Below are positions 1-7,919 of a DNA stretch of 15,675 nucleotides, in pieces. This stretch comes from CAZDHT01 sp964505325 (GTDB lineage Bacteria > Planctomycetota > PUPC01). The notes beneath the pieces were generated by a model, which saw only the letters and a program-made list of their open reading frames with translations, had not been told where the DNA came from and made no database searches. The translations under genes were made by a program, and so were the position numbers. The stretch spans positions 1 through 15,675 of the forward strand of contig CAZDHT010000105.1 of NCBI GenBank assembly GCA_964505325.1, read 5' to 3'. Position 1 is the stretch's first letter, and every line of letters begins with the position of its first letter.

Positions 1-2
1 CC

Positions 3-1160
3 TGGTACGAGCAGCCGGCGGGGGAGAACGCGGCGGCCCTTTATGTTGAAGCCTTCCTGAGCTTCGTGCCGCTCGACAAAACCAGGCAGGAGCAACTGCC
101 CATCACCGGCACCACGCGGCTGGGGGACCTGGCCGATCCGCTGCCGGCGGACACCCGGAAGCTGGTCGACGAGCACATCGCCGCCAACCAGGCGGCCCTC
201 GGACTGTTGCACAAAGCGGCGAAGGTACGGGGCTGCCGCTACCCCGGCGTGCTGGACGCGTACAGCCGCGAGCTTGTCGAGCACGTCAGTCACGTTCGGG
301 ACCTGGGCGGGCTGCTGATGCTGGACGCCATCGTCCACAGCGAGAACGGCAGGCCCGGCGCGGCCGCGCGTTCGGTCTGCTCGTCGATGGCGCTGGGCCG
401 GTCGCTGCGGCAATGTCCCGTCATCTACGCCCTGTTGATCCGGATATGGTGCGAACTGCTGACCACGAGGTGCTTCGAGCGCGTACTGAACCGGACGCAT
501 CTGGGCGAGAAGGAGCTTGCCGACCTGGCCGGCGCCTTTGACCGCCCGGAGAACGACCGGAGCTTCTTCTGCACAATGGTCGGCGAACGATGCAAAGGGA
601 GTTACGCCTTCGACCATCCCGAATTCATGTGGGGCGGCATGCGCGGCGGCTACGAATGGCGCCCTTCACACTCGCTGTACGAGGTCGCGGGCCTCATGGA
701 ACGGGACCACGTGTTCTTTCTTGACGCGGCGTCCGAGTGGGTGGATGCTGCGGCGGCTCCGCTGCCCCGGCGGGTGATCGCGTTCAAGACACTGGAGGCG
801 AACGTCAAAAGGCAGCAACCGAACTGGCCAAACCGTCAGACGCGACAACTCGTCGGCCTGCACCTAGCGACGTTCCGCGCGGTGTGCGAGGAGGATGCCA
901 TCAGGGTTGCGCACCTTCGCGCGGCGCACATCGGCATCGTCGTCGAGCAATCCCGGCTGAAGAGCGGGAAGCTGCCCGCGGCGCTGTCCGACCTCGTCTC
1001 CGCGTTCATCGAGGCCGTCCCGAAAGATCCGTTCGACGGCAAGCCCTTGCGCTACAAGAAGTTGGAGAAGGGCTACGTCGTGTACAGTGTGGGACCCGAC
1101 GGCCGGGATGACGGCGCCCCCGATGAGACTGACGACGTTGCCTTCACTGTCAAGCGCTGA
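3..1160 (+). CDS. Hypothetical planctomycete-type protein with pseudopilin-like C-terminus, 5' end missing
   Basis: The reading frame is open back to the left edge (codons from base 3), so the true start lies outside the window and about 385 residues are visible. A GTG at base 66 could be read as a start, but the 21 codons before it read like protein (WYEQPAGENAAALY), a phrase I associate with large planctomycete families of unknown function. The middle is mostly alpha-helical and soluble-looking, with a few Cys and no clear membrane segment. The C-terminus (DPFDGKPLRYK, then YSVGPDGRDDG) resembles the end of type II secretion pseudopilins of the GspG kind, where this segment binds calcium. 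No N-terminal pilin helix can be seen because that part is missing. Role unknown; an envelope or secretion-related role is inference from the tail only. It ends 107 bp before the next gene, which has its own promoter. Confidence 0.75.
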   Translation, partial: WYEQPAGENAAALYVEAFLSFVPLDKTRQEQLPITGTTRLGDLADPLPADTRKLVDEHIAANQAALGLLHKAAKVRGCRYPGVLDAYSRELVEHVSHVRDLGGLLMLDAIVHSENGRPGAAARSVCSSMALGRSLRQCPVIYALLIRIWCELLTTRCFERVLNRTHLGEKELADLAGAFDRPENDRSFFCTMVGERCKGSYAFDHPEFMWGGMRGGYEWRPSHSLYEVAGLMERDHVFFLDAASEWVDAAAAPLPRRVIAFKTLEANVKRQQPNWPNRQTRQLVGLHLATFRAVCEEDAIRVAHLRAAHIGIVVEQSRLKSGKLPAALSDLVSAFIEAVPKDPFDGKPLRYKKLEKGYVVYSVGPDGRDDGAPDETDDVAFTVKR

Positions 1161-1232
1161 CTGCCGCCGGCATGGCCAGACAGCCCCGCCGGAATCACCG
1201 CCATCCCAACGCGCTGCGATTTGCCGGGGGGC

Positions 1233-1261
1233 TTGAGGAACGGGCGCGGCTGTTGTAGAAT
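1233..1261 (+). promoter_or_regulatory. Sigma-70-like promoter of the protease-kinase unit, probably leaderless
   Basis: TTGAGG (1233-1238) and TAGAAT (1256-1261) are separated by exactly 17 bp. The last base of the -10 lies six bases before the ATG at 1268, so the usual start of transcription, about seven bases downstream, falls on or next to the A of the start codon. No Shine-Dalgarno sequence fits between -10 and ATG. This is what a leaderless promoter looks like. The same -35 hexamer and spacing recur in front of gyrA. Confidence 0.6.
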
Positions 1262-1267
1262 CCCATA

Positions 1268-2473
1268 ATGACTGAAGCCGACACCGAAGACCGGCCATTC
1301 GTGGACTACCTCGCCCCTTTCGAAGCGTTCCAGGCGTACGGACTTCGCGGCGGCACGATCTACCGCGGGCGGGTCCGGCCGGAGTTCGCGCGGGACCGAG
1401 AGGCCCTGCGGCAACTTCTCGACGCCGCGCCCGGGACCCACCGCCTCGAAGACATAGACGGACGGCTCTATCTCACCCTCCAGACATACCGCGGCGCGCG
1501 CCCGCGCCAGCGCCTGTGGCTGCACATCACGCTCCTGGTCGTCGCCATCGTCACCATCGTCGGGGCGGGGGCCGACCTGTCGCGCATGTACGGCCGGGAT
1601 TCGCCGGCGCACGACGACAAGACACAGTTGCATCCGTTCGAGTTCGCCCTCGAGTTCATGGCGCGAGTTCTGGACGGCAAGACCGAAGAGATATCGGCCT
1701 ACCTGTGGCCGGACTTCGCCAACTACATGGCGCGGGGGATCCCGTACGCGGTGGCGCTGTTGTTCGTTCTGCTGTCGCACGAGATGGGCCATTTCATGGC
1801 GGCGCGGTGGCACGGGGTGGATGCGACCCTGCCGTTCGTGATCCCGGCCCCGTTTCTGTTTGGCACGCTCGGGGCGATCATCAAGATGCGATCGCCCATC
1901 TCGCATCGGCGCTCTTTGTTTGACATCGGCGCGGCGGGGCCGATCGCAGGGCTGATCGCCAGCGTGGTCGTGTGTGCCATCGGCCTGAGCATGTCCAGCT
2001 ACGTGCCGGAGTCGAGGATGATCGGGCAGCCGTTTCGATTCGGAACGTCCGTGATGTACAGGGCGCTGGCCCGACTGGTGATGGGGTCGCCGCCGACGGC
2101 GCCCGGGGTGCACGCGCTCAATCTGGATCCGGTGGCCATCGCGGGATGGTTCGGCCTGTTTGTAACGTTCTTGAACCTGATGCCGCTGGGGCAGTTGGAC
2201 GGGGGCCATATCTGGTACGCGCTGGTGGGCAGGAGACAGCGATACGTGGGCTACGCGGCGTTCGCCCTGCTGGTCGGAATGGGCTACCTGTTCGTCGGCT
2301 GGTTGGTGCTGGCCGCATTGGTCCTGCTGCTGCTGCACATCAAGCACCCGCCGGTGATGGACGAGTCCGTCCGGCTCGGCCGCGTGCGGACGGCCGTCGG
2401 GATTGTGATCATTATCCTGTTCCTGCTCATGTTCGTGCCCGTGCCGCTCGTGCTTAGCCGTTACTGGGGGTAG
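1268..2473 (+). CDS. Site-2 protease family (M50) intramembrane zinc metalloprotease
   Basis: This 401-residue membrane protein belongs to peptidase family M50, which cleaves membrane-embedded substrates inside the bilayer, often to release regulators. The zinc-binding HEMGH motif lies at residues 171-175 inside a hydrophobic helix. The third ligand motif, NLMPLGQLDGGH (303-314, Asp311), is the classic M50 second motif. GAAGPIAG in a further helix is also typical. A soluble N-terminal region of about 80 residues precedes the first membrane helix (about 82-102), and hydrophobic helices continue to the C-terminus, roughly six to eight in all. There is no PDZ domain, so it is not an RseP type; the layout is closer to the plant EGY and planctomycete site-2 proteases. 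The ATG start is placed by the promoter six bases upstream; no ribosome site is visible. The stop codon abuts the ATG of the kinase gene. Substrate unknown. Confidence 0.93.
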   Translation: MTEADTEDRPFVDYLAPFEAFQAYGLRGGTIYRGRVRPEFARDREALRQLLDAAPGTHRLEDIDGRLYLTLQTYRGARPRQRLWLHITLLVVAIVTIVGAGADLSRMYGRDSPAHDDKTQLHPFEFALEFMARVLDGKTEEISAYLWPDFANYMARGIPYAVALLFVLLSHEMGHFMAARWHGVDATLPFVIPAPFLFGTLGAIIKMRSPISHRRSLFDIGAAGPIAGLIASVVVCAIGLSMSSYVPESRMIGQPFRFGTSVMYRALARLVMGSPPTAPGVHALNLDPVAIAGWFGLFVTFLNLMPLGQLDGGHIWYALVGRRQRYVGYAAFALLVGMGYLFVGWLVLAALVLLLLHIKHPPVMDESVRLGRVRTAVGIVIIILFLLMFVPVPLVLSRYWG

Positions 2474-3337
2474 ATGATGACGGGGCTGGCCGACTACGGC
2501 CTGGGACGAGCGGAGATCGCGCTCATCACCCGCCGCAGCGTTCGAAGGATCTATGTCATCGGGGATACCGACACGGGCAAGACCACGCTCGCCGGCGCCA
2601 TCGCGAAGTATCTGACGCCCAAGTTCAGCACGGCCGCGGTCGACCTGGACGCCGGCCAGGCGTCGATCGGCCTGCCGACGACGTTCGGTTGGCAGATGCT
2701 TCGGCCGCGGGGCGGTCACAAGCCGGACGGGCTGTTCTTCACCGGCTCGACATCGCCGACCGGGCATCTTGGGGAGTGGCTGGCCGGGGCGGCCCGGATG
2801 GCGGGGGAGGCGTCCGAGCGCGCGGCGAAGGTGGTCATCGACACGTGCGGCCTGGCGTGCGGCGAGGCGGGCCGGGAGCTGCACCACGCGACGGTCGAGG
2901 TCATCCGGCCCGGCCTGGTCGTCGCCATCGAGCGCCGGGATGAACTGTCCGAGCTGCTGGCGCCGTTCCTCCGATCGGGCCGTCCTCGCGTGATCCGGGC
3001 GTCCGCTCCGGCGCAGGTCAGAACGCGTTCCAGGGCGACGCGGCGGAGCTACCGGTGTGGTAAGCTCCGCGCGTACTTCGAGCACGCGCGGCAGTTGCGT
3101 TTCAGCCTTGACGAGGTCGGCATCCTCCGGCCGCGGCCCGACCCGGCCGGACGGCTCGCCTCGCTGCGCGACGAGAGCGGCCGGGACGTCGCGCTGGCCA
3201 TCGTCCAGAAGTACGATTCGCCTAAGGGCACCGTTACCGTTCTGACCCCGGCACGGCGCCGGGCCCGGGTTCGCGCCATTGTGCTGGGCTCCATGCGGAT
3301 CGCCCGCGACGGCCGCCAGCTCGCGAGGAACGTGTAG
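2474..3337 (+). CDS. CLP1/Grc3-type polynucleotide 5'-hydroxyl kinase domain protein
   Basis: This 287-residue protein looks like the CLP1_P kinase domain known from eukaryotic Clp1, Grc3/NOL9 and archaeal homologues, which phosphorylate 5'-hydroxyl ends of RNA or DNA. Seen in order: P-loop GDTDTGKTT (30-38); VDLDAGQ (56-62), matching the DxDxGQ motif; GSTSPTGHL, a hallmark motif of the family; a Walker B-like strand (VVIDTCGLACGEAG); and a basic stretch with YRCGKLRAYF, like the lid and C-terminal part of the domain. The eukaryotic N- and C-terminal extra domains are absent, so it is a minimal kinase close to the archaeal form. The start follows the protease stop codon directly (TAG then ATG ATG), so translation is probably coupled. 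RNA kinase activity is known for the family; the substrate here and the link to the protease are unknown. Another P-loop role remains possible. Confidence 0.82.
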   Translation: MMTGLADYGLGRAEIALITRRSVRRIYVIGDTDTGKTTLAGAIAKYLTPKFSTAAVDLDAGQASIGLPTTFGWQMLRPRGGHKPDGLFFTGSTSPTGHLGEWLAGAARMAGEASERAAKVVIDTCGLACGEAGRELHHATVEVIRPGLVVAIERRDELSELLAPFLRSGRPRVIRASAPAQVRTRSRATRRSYRCGKLRAYFEHARQLRFSLDEVGILRPRPDPAGRLASLRDESGRDVALAIVQKYDSPKGTVTVLTPARRRARVRAIVLGSMRIARDGRQLARNV

Positions 3338-3358
3338 CGGCGCGGTGGGTTTGGCCGC

Positions 3359-3377
3359 CGGCTCCGGAGCTGTTTTT
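3359..3377 (+). terminator. Weak intrinsic terminator after the kinase gene
   Basis: A short stem (3359-3363 with 3368-3372, one G-U pair, loop CCGG) is followed at once by five T residues (3373-3377). It lies 21 bp past the kinase stop codon and just before the gyrA promoter, the right place to separate the two units. The stem is only five pairs, so efficiency is uncertain. Confidence 0.4.
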
Positions 3378-3400
3378 CCCCGTGAAACGACCGTTTTCGG

Positions 3401-3429
3401 TTGAGGCGAAGCGGGGGGTGTGATATAAT
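3401..3429 (+). promoter_or_regulatory. Strong extended -10 promoter of gyrA
   Basis: TTGAGG (3401-3406), a 17-bp spacer and a perfect TATAAT (3424-3429) are present. TG sits one base before the -10 (TGATATAAT), the extended -10 form. Transcription would start near 3436, giving a leader of about 36 bases. That leader has no convincing Shine-Dalgarno sequence. This is the best-matched plus-strand promoter in the window. Confidence 0.75.
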
Positions 3430-3471
3430 TGTCTTTCGTTCAGCACGTCATTTGAAAGCCGGATCCAACAG

Positions 3472-5931
3472 ATGCCAGACGCTCCGTCCGGGGAAAACAT
3501 CCGCGACGTCCGCATCGAGGATGACCTCAAGAGTTCGTACCTTCGCTACGCGATGAGCACGCTGATCGCGCGGGCGCTGCCGCGCGTAGAGGACGGCTTG
3601 AAGCCGTCGCAGCGGCGGATCCTCGTCGCCATGCACGACCTCGACCTCGGCCCGCGCTCGAAGCACCGCAAGTGCGCCAAGATCGTGGGCGACACCTGCG
3701 GCAATTACCATCCACACGGCGACCAATCGGTGTACGCGACCCTGGTCCGCATGGCGCAGGGTTTCAATTGCCGTTACACGCTGGTGAACGGGCAGGGGAA
3801 CTTCGGCTCGCTCGATGGCGACCCGCCCGCGGCGCCCCGGTACACCGAGGCGCGGATGGACTACCCGAGCATGGAGATGCTCGAGGACATCGAGAAGGAC
3901 ACCGTCGACTTCGTGCCCAACTACGAGGAGACGCGGACGGAGCCCACGGTCCTGCCGGCGAAGTTTCCCAACCTGCTGTGCAACGGCTCGACGGGCATCG
4001 CGGTGGGTATGGCGACGAGCGTCCCGCCGCACAACTTGGGCGAGGTGGTCGGTGCGCTGCTGGCGCTCATCGATGACCCGGACATCGACCTCGGCGGCGT
4101 CATGAAACACATTCAGGGACCTGACTTCCCCACCGGCGGGATCATCTGCGGCCGGGAGGCCATCGTTAAGGCGTACGCCAGCGGGCGCGGGAACGTGGCG
4201 CTGCGGGCGAGGGCGTTTGTGGAAGAGCGCAGTACCGACCGGAAGAACATCGTGGTCACCGAGATCCCTTACCAGGTCACCCGCGCCAGCGTGAAGGAGA
4301 AGATCGCGCAAGCAGTGACCGCGAATCGGATATCGGGCATTTCGGACATCCGTGACGAGAGCGATCGCACCGGCCAGCGCCTGGTCATCCAACTGAAGCG
4401 CGGCGAAGACGAAAACGTGGTGCTCAATCAGCTCTACAAGTACACCCCGCTGCAAACGACGTTCAGCGTCTTGCTCATCGCGCTGTACCAGGGCCGGCCG
4501 CAGACGATGAGCCTGCTGGCCATGCTGCGGGCCTACCGGGACCACCGGATAGACGTCATTCGCCGGCGGACCGAGTATCTGCTCCGGCGGGCGGAAGCGC
4601 GGGCGCACGTCCTCGAGGGGCTCAAGATCGCCCTGCACCACATCGAGGCGGTCGTCGAGTTGATCAGGAAGTCCAAGGACGTCAACGCCGCCCGTGAGGG
4701 CCTGATGTCCAAGTTTCAACTGAGCAAGGTGCAGGCCCAGGCGATCCTGGACATGCGACTCCAACGTCTCACCAACCTGGAGAAGCAGAAGATCGAGGAC
4801 GAGTACCGCCAGTTGATCGAGAAGATCAACGAGTACAACGCCATCCTCGATTCTGAGAAGCTGGTTCTGAACATCATCAGGGAGGAGCTTCTCGACCTCC
4901 GGAAGAGATACGGCGACGAGCGGCGGACCGAGATTGCGGGCGCCGTCACCGACATCGAGATCGAAGACCTCATCGTGGAAGAGAACGTGGCGGTGACGGT
5001 GAGCCACGCGGGCTACATTAAGCGGGGGCCGCTGGCCACCTACCGGCTCCAGGCGCGAGGCGGCGTCGGCATCACCGGCGCCACCACCAAGGAAGGTGAT
5101 TTCATCGAGTCCCTGTTTACCGCCTCCACCCACGACTACATTCTCTGCTTTACCACCGAAGGCAAGGTCCACTGGCTGAAGGTGTATGACATCCCCATGC
5201 TGTCGCGCACCTCGCGCGGCCGGTCCATCGTCAACCTGCTGGCGGTTCCCTCCGGGGCCGCCGTCACCTCGATGATCCCCGTGCGGAACTTCGACGGCCG
5301 GAATCTGATGATGGGCACCGAACGCGGGGTGGTCAAGAAGACGGCTCTCAGCGCTTACGGCCGCCCGCAGCGCGGGGGCATCATCGCCATCAATCTGGAC
5401 AAGGGCGACAAGCTGATCGGCGTGCGAATGACCAGCGGCTCGGACGAAGTGCTGCTGTGCACGCGCGACGGCATGGCGATCAAGTTCTACGAGACCGACG
5501 CCCGCCCGATGGGCCGCGCCACCCGTGGCGTAAAAGGCATACGGCTCCGCAAGGGCGATGCCGTCGTGGGGCTGATCTGCGTCCCGTCGGAGCAGGCGGA
5601 TACCATGCAGCTTCTCTCTGCGTGCGAGAAGGGGTATGGGAAGCGCACGGCGTTCCGTGATTACCCTCGGCAGGGCCGGGGCGGCCTGGGCGTGGTCAGC
5701 ATCAAGACCAGCCAGCGCAACGGCAAGGTGGTAGCGGCCCGGGGCGTCCGGCAGACCGACGAGATCATGCTGATGACGTCGGGCGGAATGATGGTGCGGA
5801 CGCGGGTCTCGGACGTGAGCACGGTCGGACGGAACACGCAGGGCGTGAGGCTCATCCGGCCCAAGCCCGGCCAGACCCTCGTCGCACTGGCGCGCCTGCC
5901 CGGGACCGTCACGGGAGAACAGACCAAGTAA
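3472..5931 (+). CDS. gyrA: DNA gyrase subunit A
   Basis: GyrA is the DNA-cleaving and -rejoining subunit of gyrase; with GyrB (not in this window) it introduces negative supercoils. At 819 residues the length is normal. The N-terminal breakage-reunion domain is clear: GLKPSQRRIL, then YHPHGD, then the catalytic tyrosine Tyr124 in PRYTEARM. A coiled tower region follows, then the C-terminal beta-pinwheel with repeated blades. The quinolone-resistance region departs from E. coli: Gln85 stands where Ser83 would be and Ala89 where Asp87 would be, while the neighbouring Asp84 is kept. The GyrA box, QRRGGKG in E. coli, reads QARGGVG (527-533), losing two basic residues. ParC is less likely because the box and full-length C-terminal domain are present. 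The ATG start is preceded by no clear ribosome site. The MFS gene follows after 15 bp, probably on the same transcript. Confidence 0.96.
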   Translation: MPDAPSGENIRDVRIEDDLKSSYLRYAMSTLIARALPRVEDGLKPSQRRILVAMHDLDLGPRSKHRKCAKIVGDTCGNYHPHGDQSVYATLVRMAQGFNCRYTLVNGQGNFGSLDGDPPAAPRYTEARMDYPSMEMLEDIEKDTVDFVPNYEETRTEPTVLPAKFPNLLCNGSTGIAVGMATSVPPHNLGEVVGALLALIDDPDIDLGGVMKHIQGPDFPTGGIICGREAIVKAYASGRGNVALRARAFVEERSTDRKNIVVTEIPYQVTRASVKEKIAQAVTANRISGISDIRDESDRTGQRLVIQLKRGEDENVVLNQLYKYTPLQTTFSVLLIALYQGRPQTMSLLAMLRAYRDHRIDVIRRRTEYLLRRAEARAHVLEGLKIALHHIEAVVELIRKSKDVNAAREGLMSKFQLSKVQAQAILDMRLQRLTNLEKQKIEDEYRQLIEKINEYNAILDSEKLVLNIIREELLDLRKRYGDERRTEIAGAVTDIEIEDLIVEENVAVTVSHAGYIKRGPLATYRLQARGGVGITGATTKEGDFIESLFTASTHDYILCFTTEGKVHWLKVYDIPMLSRTSRGRSIVNLLAVPSGAAVTSMIPVRNFDGRNLMMGTERGVVKKTALSAYGRPQRGGIIAINLDKGDKLIGVRMTSGSDEVLLCTRDGMAIKFYETDARPMGRATRGVKGIRLRKGDAVVGLICVPSEQADTMQLLSACEKGYGKRTAFRDYPRQGRGGLGVVSIKTSQRNGKVVAARGVRQTDEIMLMTSGGMMVRTRVSDVSTVGRNTQGVRLIRPKPGQTLVALARLPGTVTGEQTK

Positions 5932-5946
5932 GCCCAGGCCAGGACC

Positions 5947-7194
5947 TTGTCATCCACTTCCCTTCAATCGGTGCCCGGCGGTCCGCGGAACGGCCTGCAA
6001 CGGATGATGAACTACGTCGGGGCGGGCGTTCTGGACATGGCGCTCGCCTGCACGGGGGTGGGCCTGTCGCTGCTGGTGCGGAGCGATCCCCGCTTTCAGA
6101 CCGACCACTTCTATTTCTGGCTGGCGCTGCTGTTCGCCACCACGGGGGTGGGGACGGCGCTCGGGTCCATCTATTTGTCGCGGCTGTCGGACCGGTTCGG
6201 CCGAAGGCCGCTGCTCCTCATCTCGCTGGCCGGACTGGCCCTTACCACACTGAGTCTGGCATTCGCCGCTGCGTGGTGGCACCTGTTCGTCATCATGCTC
6301 GTCAGGTCCGCCTTCATGGGGATCTTCTGGCCCAGCCTGGAAGCGCGCATCACCGACGGCGCCGAAGGGCCCGAAATGGCCCGGCGGCTGGGCCTCTTCG
6401 GCATCAGCTTCTGTGCCGGCCTCCTCCTCGGCCCGGCGGCCGGGGGAGGGCTGAGCGACCTCGGTCTGCGCCTGCCCTTCTTCGCCGCCGCCGCGCTGAG
6501 CCTCCTGCTGCTGATCCTCATGGCTGTCGTTTTCCGCACGGACACCGCCCACGATGGGCATCGCTCGCCGCCGCGCCCCGACGATCAAATCGAGGAGGAG
6601 CCTTTGGCGCCGGCCCCGCGCGTCCGCCGTGCGTTTCTTCTCTGCGCGTGGATCGCCAACGCCCTCACCTACGCGGCCGCTGCGATCCTGCGCCAGATCT
6701 TCCCCAGCTTCGCGAAGCTGGCCGCCGACCAGGGCGGCCTCGGCCTCACCGGTTTCCAGGCCGGCGTGATCGGCGCGGGAGTGGGCCTTGCCATGCTCAT
6801 CGCGTTCGTTCTCCTCGGCCGCCACCACTTCTGGCACTTCAAGTTTCGGTACCTCCTTTTCGGGCAGATCATCTCCGTCCTCGGTTGCCTCGTTTTCGTC
6901 ACCTGCTCCGAGATGGCGACGCTCTTCGCCGGCTCGTTCCTGTTCGGAACCGGCGCGGGCGTGGTGTACATCGCGAGTATCTACTACTCGCTGGAAGGTC
7001 ACGCCGCGCGCGCCGGCCAGAGCGGGCTCCACGAAGGGATATTGTGCTTCGGCTTTGCAGGCGGTATGATCATTACGGCGGTGCTCACCAGGTCGCACCG
7101 AACGCCGTACTGGATTTGTGTGGCGCTCCTGCTGGTGGGGATCGCGGCGGAGGGCCTCATCTGGATCCGCGCGAGAGGACGCGCATCACGATGA
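5947..7194 (+). CDS. Major facilitator superfamily transporter
   Basis: This 415-residue protein has 12 predictable hydrophobic helices, six on each side of a long charged cytoplasmic loop (about residues 198-230, rich in Asp, Glu, Arg and Pro). MFS motif A is seen between helices 2 and 3 as SRLSDRFGRRP. A GPAAGGGL stretch in helix 5 resembles the motif C region of antiporters. It is a secondary transporter of the inner membrane. Drug or metabolite efflux is possible, but the substrate cannot be read from the sequence. The chosen start is TTG at 5947, with AGG eight bases upstream; ATG at 6004 or 6007, just before helix 1, is a real alternative. It follows gyrA by 15 bp and overlaps yggS by four bases (ATGA), so the three are probably co-transcribed. 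No functional tie to gyrase is evident. Confidence 0.88.
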   Translation: MSSTSLQSVPGGPRNGLQRMMNYVGAGVLDMALACTGVGLSLLVRSDPRFQTDHFYFWLALLFATTGVGTALGSIYLSRLSDRFGRRPLLLISLAGLALTTLSLAFAAAWWHLFVIMLVRSAFMGIFWPSLEARITDGAEGPEMARRLGLFGISFCAGLLLGPAAGGGLSDLGLRLPFFAAAALSLLLLILMAVVFRTDTAHDGHRSPPRPDDQIEEEPLAPAPRVRRAFLLCAWIANALTYAAAAILRQIFPSFAKLAADQGGLGLTGFQAGVIGAGVGLAMLIAFVLLGRHHFWHFKFRYLLFGQIISVLGCLVFVTCSEMATLFAGSFLFGTGAGVVYIASIYYSLEGHAARAGQSGLHEGILCFGFAGGMIITAVLTRSHRTPYWICVALLLVGIAAEGLIWIRARGRASR

Positions 7195-7883
7195 ACGTCA
7201 GCAAACTCGAGCGCAATCTCGGAGACGTGCGCCGGCGGATGGCCGCGGCGTGCGCCCGAGCCGGGCGGGATCCGTCCGAGGTCCGCCTGGTCGCGGTCAC
7301 GAAGACGGTGACCGCGGACGCCGCCCGCGCCCTGGTCGGCCTGGGCGTTCAGGATCTCGGGGAGAACCGCGTGCAGGAGGCGGCGCGGAAGCGGGAGTCA
7401 CTCGCCGACCTCGACATCCGCTGGCACATGATCGGCCACCTCCAGACCAACAAGGCGAGGGACGCCGTCAGCATGTTCGATCTGATTCACTCGGTCGACA
7501 GCGAGCGCCTGGCGGCGGCGCTGGATAGCAGGGCGCCGGAAGGGCACAAGGTCCCCGTGCTCGTGCAAGTGAACGTGAGCGGCGAGGAGAGCAAGTTCGG
7601 CGTGTCGGCGACGGTCGCGATCGACGAGCTGCGCCGGATTGCCGACTTCGCCGCCATTCGGGTCCAGGGGCTGATGACGATGGCGCCCTTCGTGGACGAC
7701 GCCGAGCAGGTCCGCCCGCTGTTTGTGCGGCTGCGCCGGCTGGCCGCCGAGGTCACCACGCTGGGCATGCCGCGCGTGGAGATGAAGCACCTCTCGATGG
7801 GGATGACGCAGGACTTCGAGGTGGCGATAGAAGAGGGCGCCACCCTCGTCCGCATCGGGACCGCTCTGTTCCACGGGGTGTGA
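7191..7883 (+). CDS. yggS: YggS/PLPBP family pyridoxal phosphate homeostasis protein
   Basis: This 230-residue protein is a member of the YggS/PROSC family, which carries PLP but has no known enzyme activity. It keeps vitamin B6 and amino-acid or keto-acid pools in balance. The PLP lysine is Lys38 in VAVTKT. Other family marks appear in order: LGENRVQEA, HMIGHLQTNKA, HSVDSERLA, VNVSGEESKFG, GLMTM, LSMGMTQDFEVAI and RIGTALF. Length and both ends agree with the family. The ATG at 7191 overlaps the MFS stop codon (ATGA), and a GAGAGGA lies about 12 bases upstream. The same frame stays open far upstream inside the MFS gene, but that extension has no protein-like character. In many bacteria yggS lies near cell-division or proC genes; here it follows a transporter. 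Confidence 0.96.
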   Translation: MNVSKLERNLGDVRRRMAAACARAGRDPSEVRLVAVTKTVTADAARALVGLGVQDLGENRVQEAARKRESLADLDIRWHMIGHLQTNKARDAVSMFDLIHSVDSERLAAALDSRAPEGHKVPVLVQVNVSGEESKFGVSATVAIDELRRIADFAAIRVQGLMTMAPFVDDAEQVRPLFVRLRRLAAEVTTLGMPRVEMKHLSMGMTQDFEVAIEEGATLVRIGTALFHGV

Positions 7884-7919
7884 AGACAGTCATCGGCCGC
7901 CGGTCGCGCAAGCCGATGC

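Noticed and set aside
1073..3085. Long minus-strand frame of 670 codons
   Set aside because: Composition is Arg, His, Gln and Asp rich with no motif, and it lies antisense to two clear genes; a GC-rich codon-bias artefact.
3448..5172. Minus-strand frame of 574 codons antisense to gyrA
   Set aside because: No domain pattern; fully explained by the codon structure of gyrA.
6273..7190. Open frame extending yggS upstream by about 300 codons
   Set aside because: The extension is Arg/Pro-rich shadow sequence inside the MFS gene; family alignment and the ATGA overlap support the start at 7191.
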